From: Rhodoferax sp. GW822-FHT02A01
GTDB lineage: Bacteria > Pseudomonadota > Gammaproteobacteria > Burkholderiales > Burkholderiaceae_C
Assembly: GCF_038784515.1 (NCBI RefSeq)
Contig: NZ_CP152376.1
Location: 3,410,001-3,474,000, forward strand
DNA length: 64,000 bases
Direction: 5' to 3'
Below, piece after piece: positions 52,335 to 61,105 of this stretch. Below the pieces are notes generated by a model. The model was not told where the DNA came from, searched no databases, and worked only from the letters and a program-made list of their open reading frames with translations. Each line of letters starts with the position of its first letter. The first letter of the stretch is position 1. The position numbers were made by a program, and so were the translations under genes.

Positions 52335-52341
52335 ATCCGCC
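52316..52341 (+). repeat. IS30-type end (copy 3, in its native context)
   Basis: TGTTGCATC-G-ACCGGTTGAATC followed by CGCC covers the stop of the IS30 transposase remnant and the right end of the element. It identifies the two isolated copies as IS30-derived. Confidence 0.75.
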
Positions 52342-52413
52342 CGCGATAGCCGTCATTCCTATCTCGTTGATTGCCGGGCGCCTTGGCGAACAGGATGGGG
52401 CCTTCAATAGCCG

Positions 52414-52421
52414 CCTGAACC
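52414..52421. repeat. IS66 target-site duplication, left copy
   Basis: CCTGAACC directly before the left IS66 end; the same eight bases follow the right end at 54883-54890. Eight base pairs is the normal duplication length for IS66. Confidence 0.93.
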
Positions 52422-52488
52422 GTAAGCGTCCGGCCATCCCATATTGAATCGACCTTGGTGATCAGGCATCGTCCCCACGAAGGAGATC

Positions 52489-52905
52489 GTGGAGACTATG
52501 GATCAAGTGTCGACAGTGCAGCGCCTCAAGCGGCGCGAGTACAGCGTGGAATTCAAGGCATCGGTGTTGGAGCAGTGTCGCCAGCCAGGCGCATCCCTGG
52601 CGGGCATTGCGCTGGGCCATGGCATCAACCCGAACATGGTGCACCGCTGGATACGCGAGGAGCGCCAACGCAGGGTGCTGACCGAGCTGCAACAGACGGC
52701 AGCAACCTTCGTGCCGCTGCAGCTTTCAGGGGCAGGCAATGCGGATGCCATAGCGATGAAGCACCTACCAGAGGCACCGCAGCCTGCTCACACCGGTGAG
52801 ACCATCCACATTGAAATCCAGCGCGGCGGTGCCACCGTGAGCGTGCGCTGGCCACTTACGGGCGCTGCGCAATGTGCACAAGTGCTGCGTGAGTTGCTGC
52901 GTTGA
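52489..52905 (+). CDS. tnpA: IS66 TnpA accessory protein, 138 aa
   Basis: An HTH-type protein of the IS66 OrfA class: RREYSVEFKASVLEQCRQPGAS, ALGHGINPNMVHRWIREE. The helix-turn-helix is typical of IS3/IS66 OrfA and presumably binds the ends. The GTG start has AAGGAG five bases before it; an ATG three codons on is an alternative. The stop overlaps the tnpB start (TTGA). Confidence 0.93.
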   Translation: METMDQVSTVQRLKRREYSVEFKASVLEQCRQPGASLAGIALGHGINPNMVHRWIREERQRRVLTELQQTAATFVPLQLSGAGNADAIAMKHLPEAPQPAHTGETIHIEIQRGGATVSVRWPLTGAAQCAQVLRELLR

Positions 52906-53234
52906 TCCGCATCGACTCAGTCTGGCTGGCGACTGCACCGCTGGACATGCGCGCTGGAACCGATACAGCGCTGGCCCGCGTGATCGCTGTCTTCGGTGCC
53001 GCACAGCCTCACCATGCCTATGTGTTCGCCAACAAGCGCGCCACCCGGCTCAAGATCCTGGTGCATGACGGCATTGGCATCTGGCTGGCTGCACGCCGGC
53101 TACACCAGGGCAAGTTCATATGGGCATCTGACTGCGACACCCACTGCAGTCTGGACCGAGTCCAGCTCGATGCCTTGGTGCTGGGCCTACCCTGGAAACG
53201 CGTGGGACAGGCCGGCGCCATTACCGTGGTGTGA
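52902..53234 (+). CDS. tnpB: IS66 TnpB accessory protein, 110 aa
   Basis: An IS66 Orf2 family protein of normal length: VWLATAPLDMRAGTDTALARV, HHAYVFANKRATRLKILVHD and a GKFIWAS segment. Required with TnpA for IS66 transposition, biochemical role unclear. The TTG start overlaps the tnpA stop (TTGA), so it is translationally coupled. Confidence 0.94.
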   Translation: MIRIDSVWLATAPLDMRAGTDTALARVIAVFGAAQPHHAYVFANKRATRLKILVHDGIGIWLAARRLHQGKFIWASDCDTHCSLDRVQLDALVLGLPWKRVGQAGAITVV

Positions 53235-53270
53235 TCGCGGGCGGCATAGGCCCTACCTGCCAATTGGGGC

Positions 53271-54830
53271 ATGCGCCAATGGCCTGCACACAGCGACTCT
53301 GGCACAGTCGTGGTCATGGTGGTGGAGCCGCAATCCCTGGAGAACCTGAACGCCGAGCAGTTGCGCGCGATGACAGCCCGACTGCTCACGGAACTGCGCC
53401 ACAGCCAGGCCCTCAACGAAAAACTCACCTACGAGAACGCGCTGCTCAAGCGCATGAAATTCGCCGCCCAGTCTGAACGCTTCAGCGCCGATCAGCGCAG
53501 CCTGCTCGAAGACGAGATCGATGCGGACCTGGCAGCCGTGGCCGCAGAGATTGAGCAGCTAAGCCTGCCGGTATCTCCTGCGCAGGACAAGCGGCAGGCC
53601 AAACGCCAACCGTTGCCGGTCAACCTGCCACGCCGGGAGATTCGCCATGAACCCGACTCCACCACGTGTCAATGTGGCTGCCAGCTCAAGCGCATTGGCG
53701 AGGACGTAGCGGAGAAGCTGGACTATGTGCCCGGCGTCTTTACCGTGGAGCGTCATGTGCGCGGCAAGTGGGCATGTGCCAAGTGCGAGACCATCACCCA
53801 GGCGCCGATCGAAGCGCACGTTATCGACAAGGGTATCCCCACCGCCGGACTGCTGGCCAAGGTGCTGGTGGCCAAGTACGCGGACCATCTGCCGCTGTAC
53901 CGCCAAGAGAGCATCTTCGGTCGGGCCGGTTTGGCCATCCCGCGCTCCACTCTGGCGCAATGGGTGGGAACTTGTGGCGTGCGCCTGCAGCCCCTGGTCG
54001 ATGCACTGAAGGCTGAGATGCTGCAACATCGTGTACTGCATGCTGATGAAACGCCAGTGTCGATGCTCAAGCCAGGCGATGGCAAGACGCATCGCGCCTA
54101 CCTATGGGCTTATGCGCCCGGAGCCTTCGAGGACATGAGGGCCGTGGTGTATGACTTCTGCGAGTCCAGGGCTGGCGAGCATGCACGCAAGTTCCTGGAG
54201 GACTGGCGCGGAAGTCTCACCTGCGATGATTTCAGCGGCTACAAAGCACTGATCGCCAGCGGTGTGACGGAGGTGGGGTGTCTGGCCCATGCGCGGCGCA
54301 AGTTCTTCGATCTGCACGCCGCCAGCAAGAGCTATATCGCCGAGTTTGCGCTGGCACAGTTTGCACTGGTCTACGAGATCGAGCGCGAGGTCAAGGAATT
54401 GGATGCAATGGAACGCCAGCGCATCCGCCAACAAAAGGCCAAGCCCGTGCTCGATGCCTTGCATGAATGGATGGGCTTGCAGCGCCAGAAGGTGCACGCC
54501 AGTTCAGCCACCGCCAAAGCATTGGACTACAGCTTGCGGCGATGGGAGGCGCTCACCCGGTTCGTCGATGACGGACGGCTTCCCGCGGATAACAACTGGA
54601 TCGAGAACCAAATCCGCCCCATTGCCATTGGCCGCAACAACTGGTTGTTTGCCGGGAGTCTGCGCGCAGGCCAACGGGCTGCGGCAGTCATGAGCCTGAT
54701 CCAGTCAGCACGCATGAATGGGCATGATCCCTATGCGTACCTGAAAGATGTGCTCACCCGGCTGCCTACACAACGGGCCAGCCAGATCGGCGAGCTATTG
54801 CCGCATCGCTGGCAATCCACTACCACCTGA
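53271..54830 (+). CDS. tnpC: IS66 TnpC DDE transposase, 519 aa
   Basis: A leucine-rich coiled coil (residues ~20-65) is followed by a zinc-binding zf-IS66 segment (CQCGCQLKRIGEDVAEKLDY). The DDE catalytic domain includes HADETPVSM, LTCDDFSGYKAL and a late acidic residue in DNNWIENQIRPIAIGRNNWLF. The C-terminal IS66 domain is complete. A frame 14 codons longer at the N-terminus exists; the more likely start is the GTG or ATG around VVMVVEPQSL. All catalytic residues seem present. Confidence 0.95.
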   Translation: MRQWPAHSDSGTVVVMVVEPQSLENLNAEQLRAMTARLLTELRHSQALNEKLTYENALLKRMKFAAQSERFSADQRSLLEDEIDADLAAVAAEIEQLSLPVSPAQDKRQAKRQPLPVNLPRREIRHEPDSTTCQCGCQLKRIGEDVAEKLDYVPGVFTVERHVRGKWACAKCETITQAPIEAHVIDKGIPTAGLLAKVLVAKYADHLPLYRQESIFGRAGLAIPRSTLAQWVGTCGVRLQPLVDALKAEMLQHRVLHADETPVSMLKPGDGKTHRAYLWAYAPGAFEDMRAVVYDFCESRAGEHARKFLEDWRGSLTCDDFSGYKALIASGVTEVGCLAHARRKFFDLHAASKSYIAEFALAQFALVYEIEREVKELDAMERQRIRQQKAKPVLDALHEWMGLQRQKVHASSATAKALDYSLRRWEALTRFVDDGRLPADNNWIENQIRPIAIGRNNWLFAGSLRAGQRAAAVMSLIQSARMNGHDPYAYLKDVLTRLPTQRASQIGELLPHRWQSTTT

Positions 54831-54882
54831 CGGACTACCGCGGCAGCTCTCAGCGGTCAACATGGGTTGGCCGCGCGCTTAC

Positions 54883-54890
54883 CCTGAACC
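54883..54890. repeat. IS66 target-site duplication, right copy
   Basis: CCTGAACC directly after the right IS66 end, identical to the left copy at 52414-52421. Confidence 0.93.
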
Positions 54891-54961
54891 GAGCTCGCGA
54901 GTTGGTGCGCGAATACATGATCTGGCCCCACTCGCTCAAACCCGTCAGGCCAAAAGCCTGA

Positions 54962-55249
54962 CCGCACGGAAGGCTTGACTGCCAGATAAATTAGGCCAGC
55001 GACACCCGCGCTGACGCTCGCACCACATCGGTTATCACGTCCATGTCCACTTGTGGTGTCACATCATCTGCCGTAACGTTCTTGCCTGTGGGCGTGATTT
55101 GAAATAGTCCACCAGACTTCTGCACCGCGTATTCCCCAGCGCTTGACGCGAAGGTCGGCCCGATGATGAGGCAATTCATCGGGCCGACCAGAGCTCAACA
55201 AACCTTTGATGTCGCTTAGCAAGCTCAATCTCTTCTCCTGTTCAATTAA
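54962..55249. other. Spacer right of the IS66 element
   Basis: A 62-codon minus-strand frame at 54991-55179 (LIIGPTFASSAGEYAVQKSGG and on) looks partly protein-like but lacks a ribosome binding site and may be a fragment. No other feature is supported. Confidence 0.4.
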
Positions 55250-55939
55250 TTAAGCCAGGGCAGCAAAAACCGCATTCAAATCCGCCCCAGCAAAATGGGG
55301 CCGTGGTCCAATGGCTTCAAAAGGCAGGTTTTGCCGATTCACCCATAGCGTCTTAAACCCAAACCAGGTGGCCCCAAGCGCGTCCCAAGCGTTGCTGGAC
55401 ACAAATAGCACCTCATGGGGTTGAACTTCAAACGCTTTGCCGACAAGACCGTAACTTGTCGGCATCGTCTTGAACGTCCGAACACTATCCACGGAAATGA
55501 TTTTGTCCAGCGCGTCGGCCATGCCCGCGCTTTGCACCGCCTTATCGAGCATACCTTCGCTGCCATTGGAAAGGATTGCGGTCGCAAAGCTTTGCGCCTT
55601 GAGCCGCTGCAACACATCCAGATTCTCAGGAAAAGCTTCCAACTTGGCGTATTGCCCCATAAGTGCCTCCTCTTGCGCTTCAGATTGAGGCAAGGCCAGT
55701 CGCTCTAGCGCGTACCGCAACGCGGCTCGCGTGATATTCCAAAACGACTGGTAAAAGCGACTCCCACCAGTGCCATGGGGGTCGGACATCGCGATCAATC
55801 GGGTGTACTCAATTTGCTTGTCGCGCCATATTGTGGCAATGGCTGCGCCATGGCCCGGATACAGGCGATCCGCCAATGCACCGATCGAGTACACATCAAA
55901 CAGTGTTCCATATGCATCGAAAACAACAACCTTGATCAT
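55250..55939 (-). CDS. Haloacid dehalogenase type II (HAD superfamily), 229 aa
   Basis: HAD motif I VVFDAYGTLFDV (Asp10 as nucleophile), motif II ILSNGSEGML, the conserved Lys region (SVRTFKTMPTSYGL) and motif III FVSSNAWDALGATWFGFKTLWVNR. These are typical of (S)-2-haloacid dehalogenases, which hydrolyse 2-haloalkanoates to hydroxyacids. The length is normal and all motifs look intact. AAGAAGG precedes the ATG, which overlaps the stop of the upstream small gene. It is the intact counterpart of the decayed HAD gene at 3.5 kb. Confidence 0.92.
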   Translation of the reverse strand: MIKVVVFDAYGTLFDVYSIGALADRLYPGHGAAIATIWRDKQIEYTRLIAMSDPHGTGGSRFYQSFWNITRAALRYALERLALPQSEAQEEALMGQYAKLEAFPENLDVLQRLKAQSFATAILSNGSEGMLDKAVQSAGMADALDKIISVDSVRTFKTMPTSYGLVGKAFEVQPHEVLFVSSNAWDALGATWFGFKTLWVNRQNLPFEAIGPRPHFAGADLNAVFAALA

Positions 55940-56178
55940 GAAACGGCCTTCTTGTTGGTGACAGCGCCTGGCATCGTATCGGACGCATTGCTGCTTTTTG
56001 CGTTGAGCTTTGGATTGTCCCTTACCTTGGGTTCTTTCATTGGAATATTGCCTACAAATGCGTGGCACGCCCGCACCCACTCTCGCAAATCATCGTCTTC
56101 GGCGACCCCTTCGCTGGCAACAGACGTATCGCCTTCTGGAGGACTGTCGCTGAGCACCACATAAATTTCACTGGCCAC
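55936..56178 (-). CDS. Hypothetical protein coupled to the dehalogenase, 80 aa
   Basis: Not recognised. The stop overlaps the dehalogenase start (ATGA), which supports translation of this frame. The GTG start has a distant AAGGG. The sequence is hydrophilic and acidic (SDSPPEGDTSVASEGVAEDDD), with one short helix (LREWVRACHAFVGNI) and a charged tail; it looks partly disordered. It may regulate or simply lead translation of the dehalogenase gene. Confidence 0.5.
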   Translation of the reverse strand: MASEIYVVLSDSPPEGDTSVASEGVAEDDDLREWVRACHAFVGNIPMKEPKVRDNPKLNAKSSNASDTMPGAVTNKKAVS

Positions 56179-56471
56179 GTAGAGTCGGGTCCCTTCGTTT
56201 CATAGGGGGGATCAGATCATGTTCGAGAATCTGTATCGGTACTCGCGCGTCTTGCCCCACCATCTCGATAGACCGGCAGCCGAGGAGCGAGACCGTTTTG
56301 TCGCGCTTTTTGCAGCGTCTGGGGCCGCGAGAGATTCAGTTTCGAATCGTACAGCATGTGCCTGCCGGCACAACTGAGCCTCTTTTAGCTTGCAACAAAA
56401 CTGCCAGTGCAGACAGTAGGTAATTAGAATTGCATACTCATCTGCTCACCTCATTTTGAGCTTACCAAAAT
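56179..56471. other. Intergenic region before the CHASE-PAS-GSDEF-EAL gene
   Basis: No supported gene. It should carry divergent promoters for the dehalogenase unit and the signalling gene; no strong consensus is seen. Confidence 0.5.
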
Positions 56472-59400
56472 ATGGCACCCCACAAGCGCATCGGACAATC
56501 ATGGGCGGTCTTTGTCACGATATTGATGTTAGGGGTGACATTTTTCTATTGGCATAACGAAGAGCGTGAGCTGACTCAAAAGCGTGAAGACGGGTTTAGT
56601 CAAGCAGCTGACCAGATCGCGCTCAACATTGACAGACGGCTTGCAACCTTTGAATTGGCCTTGCGAGGCGTCAAAGGATTTGTCGAGAACTCTGATGTGG
56701 TATCGCGTGCCGAGTACCGAGGCTACTTCCAGGCGCTTCAACTGCCAGAGACACAACCGGGCATGCAAGGACTTGCCGTAGCCAGCTTGGTGCTCAAAGC
56801 TAGCCGCAACCGCCATGCGGATCAGATGCTCAAAAGAGGATATGCCAACTACCGAATCCACCCTGAGGGAGAACGTGCACAGTACGCCCCCATTACATTG
56901 ATCGAGCCCTACAGTGGCCAAAATGTCACCGCAATCGGGTTTGACATTGCTTCAAACGCACAGGTGGAGCCAGCGCTAAGGCTGGCTCGCGATACCGGAA
57001 GCATGGCACTGAGTAACGCTACCAATTTAGTGCAAGATGGCGGTAAAGATCTCAAAGCAGTGGTGATGTATTTGCCAATTTACTCTCGGGGTAAACCAGT
57101 AATCACTCTGCGTGACCGACGTGCAGCCATTTCGGGCTGGGTGAGTGGGCCGTTTCGTGTGTCTGACCTAATCATTGGGTTGGGCAAGCAGCTTGATGCT
57201 GATATTGGTATTTCCCTGTATGAGGGAGATGATCTGTCTCCTGCGCACTGGCTCTATGGGGAACGTAGCCCTGTGCGGCCTGATGCCAAAGACAATCACC
57301 TTTACACAACTCGAACATTGAATGTAGGCGGACAAAGGTGGACGCTGATTATGCGTTCACTGCCCGACTTTGACGCAAAATACGTTGGTGAAGATAGCCA
57401 CAAAATCATCGCTGCATTTGGTGGCACGTTTAGTTTGTTGATGGGGTGGGTGGCATGGTTGCTGGCAACGGGTCGCGATCGAGCGCTGACCATGGCTCAT
57501 GCAATGACGCAATCACTGCGTGCAGTGCAAGCAGACCAAGACGCAACGCTAGACGCCATGCCCGATGTGTTGTTTGAGTTGGATTTGGACGGGCGGTATT
57601 ACAAATACCGCACGTCTCGTATGAATTTACTGGCCGCACCACCAGAGTTCTTTTTGGGCAAGCTGATTAGCGAAGTATTGCCCCACACTGCTGCAAAAAT
57701 CTGTAGTGAGGCTTTGCACGAAGCTAATTTGAACGGCTTCTCTGTTGGTCGGCAGATTGACATCCCACTTGGCAATGAGAGCCACTGGTTTGAATTGTCG
57801 ATTGCAAAAAAGGCCGAGGTTCCGAACGAGTCTCAACGCTTCATTATGATTTCGCGCGACATCACTGAACGCAAGCGGGCCGAAGAAGCCCTGCGGATCG
57901 CCGCCACAGCATTTGATTCTCAGCAGGGCATGGCCATCACCAACGCGCAGCGCGTAATTCTGCAGGTCAACAGAGCTTTTACGGTCATTACCGGCTATAG
58001 CTCCGAAGAGGTGGTGGGGAAGACGCCAAGCATTTTGGCGTCTGGTCGGTATGACAGTGCCTTTTACGCCACCATGACGCAAGCCCTTGAGACCACTGGT
58101 GAATGGGCAGGTGAAATATGGAACCGGCGCAAAAGTGGCGAGGTCTACCCGGAGTGGCTCTCTATCAGCGCAGTGAAAGACAACGAGGAAAATATAACCC
58201 ATTTCGTGGCCATCTTTAGTGACGTTTCTGATCATGTCCAGGCTTTGGCCCAAATTGACGCTTTGGCATTTTATGACCCGCTGACCCAACTACCCAATCG
58301 TCGCTTGCTGCTCAACCGGCTGGACCAGTCGCTGCACGCCAGTACCCGACACGCGCGCAAGAACGCCTTGCTCTTTATCGATTTGGACAACTTCAAGACT
58401 ATCAACGACACGCTGGGCCACAGTCAGGGTGACTTGTTGCTGGTGCAGGTGGCACAGCGCCTGAAAGGTTGTGTGCGCGATGGCGACACGGTAGCCCATT
58501 TGGGGAGTGATGAATTCGTGGTGATGCTGGAAGATTTGAGTGAAGACGAAATTGAGGCAGCTACCCACGCTGAGACTGTGGGTCGTAACATCCTCAAGAC
58601 TTTCGAAGAAGACTTCCAACTAGCTCAAAGTTTGCACCATAGTACGCCCAGTGTTGGAATTACCCTGTTTGGTGGCAGTGCTCTGGAAGGCAGTGAACAG
58701 CCGCTTCGAAGAGCTGAGCTGGCTATGTTCCAGGTCAAAGCTGCTGGGCGCAACACGCTGCGATTCTTTGATACGCAAATGCAGGCAGACGTCTCAGCCC
58801 ACGCGGCCATGGAGGCCGATTTGCGTGAAGCTGTGGTCAAACAACAGTTCCTGCTGTATTACCAACCGCAAGTTGTCGGAGGGGGGCACGTCGCGGGGGT
58901 AGAGGCGCTAATACGCTGGACCCCCCCCCATCGCGGCATGGTGTCACCAGCCCATTTCATTCCGCTGGCCGAGGAAACCGGACTGATTTTGCAATTGGGT
59001 CAATGGGTGCTCGATACTGCATGCGTTCAACTGGCAAAGTGGGCCAAGTTGCCCGAACTGTCGCACCTGACCATTGCGGTGAATGTGAGTGCGCGTCAGT
59101 TCCAACAACCCGATTTTGTGGAAAGCGTTTTGGCCACACTGGAACGGACCAACGCAAACCCGAAACGACTTAAATTGGAGCTCACCGAGAGCATGCTGGT
59201 GGACAACGTGGAGGCCATTATCGTCAAGATGGGAGCGCTCAAGGCTCACAGCATTGCATTCTCTCTGGACGACTTCGGCACTGGATATTCCTCCCTGGCA
59301 TACCTCAAGAGGTTGCCGTTGGACCAGCTCAAGATTGACCAAGGCTTTGTGCGAAACATAGTTACAGACCCCAACGATGCAGCCATTGCAAAAATGATTG

Positions 59401-59567
59401 TGGCGTTGGCAGAAAGCATGGGGCTGTCAGTAATTGCGGAAGGGGTCGAGTTGCAAGCGCAGGCTGACTTCCTGGCGCATCTGGGCTGTCATGCATTCCA
59501 GGGTTACCTGTTCGGAAGACCGCAATCGGCGCATTCCATTGAGGAGTTAGTAGTGAAGAGAAAATAG
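56472..59567 (+). CDS. CHASE-PAS-PAS-GSDEF-EAL membrane c-di-GMP protein, 1031 aa
   Basis: Membrane span 1 (~10-28), a periplasmic CHASE sensor (~45-295), span 2 (~312-333), PAS (~355-470), PAS/PAC (~471-590), GGDEF (~595-765) and EAL (~780-1025). The cyclase motif is GSDEF (678-682) rather than GGDEF, a change in the nucleotide-binding turn, though the RxxD site (RDGD, 669-672) is kept. The EAL motif is complete (EALIRW, 811-816; LTESMLVDN; DDFGTGYSSLAYLKRL), so it is more likely a phosphodiesterase. A run of nine C lies just after EALIRW (codons 817-820), in frame in this assembly. Confidence 0.95.
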   Translation: MAPHKRIGQSWAVFVTILMLGVTFFYWHNEERELTQKREDGFSQAADQIALNIDRRLATFELALRGVKGFVENSDVVSRAEYRGYFQALQLPETQPGMQGLAVASLVLKASRNRHADQMLKRGYANYRIHPEGERAQYAPITLIEPYSGQNVTAIGFDIASNAQVEPALRLARDTGSMALSNATNLVQDGGKDLKAVVMYLPIYSRGKPVITLRDRRAAISGWVSGPFRVSDLIIGLGKQLDADIGISLYEGDDLSPAHWLYGERSPVRPDAKDNHLYTTRTLNVGGQRWTLIMRSLPDFDAKYVGEDSHKIIAAFGGTFSLLMGWVAWLLATGRDRALTMAHAMTQSLRAVQADQDATLDAMPDVLFELDLDGRYYKYRTSRMNLLAAPPEFFLGKLISEVLPHTAAKICSEALHEANLNGFSVGRQIDIPLGNESHWFELSIAKKAEVPNESQRFIMISRDITERKRAEEALRIAATAFDSQQGMAITNAQRVILQVNRAFTVITGYSSEEVVGKTPSILASGRYDSAFYATMTQALETTGEWAGEIWNRRKSGEVYPEWLSISAVKDNEENITHFVAIFSDVSDHVQALAQIDALAFYDPLTQLPNRRLLLNRLDQSLHASTRHARKNALLFIDLDNFKTINDTLGHSQGDLLLVQVAQRLKGCVRDGDTVAHLGSDEFVVMLEDLSEDEIEAATHAETVGRNILKTFEEDFQLAQSLHHSTPSVGITLFGGSALEGSEQPLRRAELAMFQVKAAGRNTLRFFDTQMQADVSAHAAMEADLREAVVKQQFLLYYQPQVVGGGHVAGVEALIRWTPPHRGMVSPAHFIPLAEETGLILQLGQWVLDTACVQLAKWAKLPELSHLTIAVNVSARQFQQPDFVESVLATLERTNANPKRLKLELTESMLVDNVEAIIVKMGALKAHSIAFSLDDFGTGYSSLAYLKRLPLDQLKIDQGFVRNIVTDPNDAAIAKMIVALAESMGLSVIAEGVELQAQADFLAHLGCHAFQGYLFGRPQSAHSIEELVVKRK

Positions 59568-59640
59568 AACTTACAGAAGGTTAGGCGCGGGCTTGTCCTG
59601 CGTGTACCGCGTATAACGTCATAAGTGAGCGTCGTCAACA

Positions 59641-59943
59641 GTGCCAATACCGTCAGCTGCTCACCCCCAGTTGCTGTGCAGGTATAAGCTAGACCGGAAA
59701 TTAAGAAACCATGGACTTGGATGGGCATCAATCTTTAGTGATCGCCCCACGGGTGAAGCATGGGGCGCACTGGATGAATACGCAAAAGCAGCACTTTGGA
59801 TGAGGTCCTACGCACTTGAATTCAACAGAGTTGGAAGGCCGACTCCCATATCTCAGCGGGACGCCGAATTGATGCTCGACAGGCTCACAGTCACTCAGTT
59901 GCGATTGGCATTCCAAGCGGCGGCCTCTAGAAGTGCCATCTAG
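59641..59943 (+). CDS. Hypothetical protein, 100 aa
   Basis: Not recognised. The GTG start is tentative. The C-terminal 60 residues look well structured (AWGALDEYAKAALWMRSYALEF and DAELMLDRLTVTQLRLAFQ). The N-terminal part is less so. A classical terminator lies 120 bases after its stop, which suggests that a transcript ends there. Confidence 0.5.
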   Translation: MPIPSAAHPQLLCRYKLDRKLRNHGLGWASIFSDRPTGEAWGALDEYAKAALWMRSYALEFNRVGRPTPISQRDAELMLDRLTVTQLRLAFQAAASRSAI

Positions 59944-60640
59944 GAGATGGTGCCCGGGTGCAGAGATTGTTGCTCAAGTGGGGCTGATGTCTCATGATGC
60001 CAGTGGGCTTTAATGGCCCCCACGCCTACCTCACTGGCACGCCCGTAGCCAAAAAGATCTAACCCAGCCCAGTGCTGGGTTCCTTTTTTGGATGACTCAT
60101 ACTTATGATCCACCGCTGCGGTGCATCAATCGGTGGAAAACTAAGCTGATAACACTAAAAAGCGAGCCAAGATTTGGCTGTGGGGGGTGTGCTCAATATG
60201 GCGGCAGGTTGTATGAAAGATTGGGTATTGGTCCATCTACAAAGTCCCCCAGTACGGCGTTGAAGCACCTAGACCTGACACCTCGTCGGGTTCGCAGAAG
60301 GATGTGAATCTGGCCTCACGTCAGTTGATGGATATTGAGCACATTCTGTGTGAGGAAGTCGATCTTCCTTTTTAAGGAGAGATGGATTTAATTTGCAAAT
60401 TGCTCGTTCGCAATGTGCCAGATAAGACTAATTCATTTTGCTTTAATTCCAAGCCTAACGTGGATAGGATGCGGTGACCGTCGAACGGTCCCTCGGTGCT
60501 ATTACGGTTGCGCGACGCGGAATTGATCAGTAGGATCAGAAGTAGGCAAAGGCACCCGACTCGCGATGCACCGCCCATCGTTGTTGGTTGCACAGTTGCT
60601 TGAGCGACTGAGCGTGGCTGTATCCAAGGGGGACAACACT
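59944..60640. other. Spacer with terminator and a tiny ORF
   Basis: A 22-codon frame (59994-60062, MMPVGFNGPHAYLTGTP and on) ends exactly at the base of a strong terminator, so it may be the end of a lost gene. The rest, up to the CZB gene, contains no supported gene; a 73-codon minus-strand frame (60372-60593) lacks a ribosome binding site. Confidence 0.45.
60061..60089 (+). terminator. Rho-independent terminator
   Basis: AACCCAGC-CCAGT-GCTGGGTT forms an 8-bp stem followed by CC and six T. It is a textbook terminator on the plus strand. Confidence 0.85.
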
Positions 60641-61057
60641 ATGGGTATGAGGTTTGAAATCGATGCCGCATTAATGGCGCATTCTGCGTGGAAAAAGCAC
60701 TTCAGAGATTATTTGAACGGAAAGGCTGCATTCGATGTAACGACCGTTGGTGACGCTCATCAATGTCAGTTCGGGAAGTGGCTTGATGATGAAGGATATC
60801 GGCTAATGCCCGAGCGGCGGCGAGAGCAAATTTGCATTGCACATGATGAATTCCATCACGTTGCGGCCGAAATTCTCCAAAAAATCAAAAACAAGCGTTT
60901 TGCAGAGGCACGCGCCGACATCGGTGCAGATGGGGTGCTAAGTCACACCAGTATCCGGTTGTCCGAATTGTTACTAAAGGCCAGACTGCATGAGCCAGGT
61001 ACAAGGGATGCACCTGAACCAGACAAATCGGTGGGACCTGGGGATGAAGCGCCCTAA
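60641..61057 (+). CDS. Stand-alone CZB (zinc-sensing) protein, 138 aa
   Basis: The chemoreceptor zinc-binding domain fills residues 5-100. The His-Cys-His-His set is visible: His14 (AHSAWKKHF), Cys42 (QCQFGKWLDDEG), His68 and His72 (AHDEFHHVAAEIL). AAGGGGGA precedes the ATG; frame upstream is not protein-like. The charged tail (GTRDAPEPDKSVGPGDEAP) seems disordered. The protein has no output domain. It is encoded 48 bases before a CZB-GGDEF cyclase and may compete for or supply zinc to it, or form mixed dimers. Confidence 0.85.
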   Translation: MGMRFEIDAALMAHSAWKKHFRDYLNGKAAFDVTTVGDAHQCQFGKWLDDEGYRLMPERRREQICIAHDEFHHVAAEILQKIKNKRFAEARADIGADGVLSHTSIRLSELLLKARLHEPGTRDAPEPDKSVGPGDEAP

Positions 61058-61105
61058 TACCGCAAATGGGATAGTCCAATACGGTCACTGCCATCGATTT
61101 TTCAT

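Larger units (their letters stand above)
52422..54882 (+). mobile_element. Complete IS66-family insertion sequence, 2461 bp
   Basis: It is bounded by imperfect inverted ends, left GTAAGCGTCCGGCCATCCCA and right (complement) GTAAGCGCGCGGCCAACCCA, with 22 of the first 26 bases matching. A perfect 8-bp duplication (CCTGAACC) flanks it. It carries intact tnpA, tnpB and tnpC in the usual order. The intact genes and perfect duplication indicate a recent insertion and probable activity. Confidence 0.95.
52342..54961 (+). pseudogene. Gene fragment interrupted by IS66
   Basis: When the IS66 and one copy of its 8-bp duplication are removed, one frame runs across the site: AVIPISLIAGRLGEQDGAFN (left part, 52354-52421) continues into SRLNRARELVREYM and IWPHSLKPVRPKA to a stop at 54961. 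I do not recognise the protein. Its 5' part is replaced by the IS30 remnant, so it was already truncated before IS66 landed. Confidence 0.45.

Noticed and set aside
53559..54092. 177-codon minus-strand frame in IS66
   Set aside because: Shadow of tnpC on the opposite strand.
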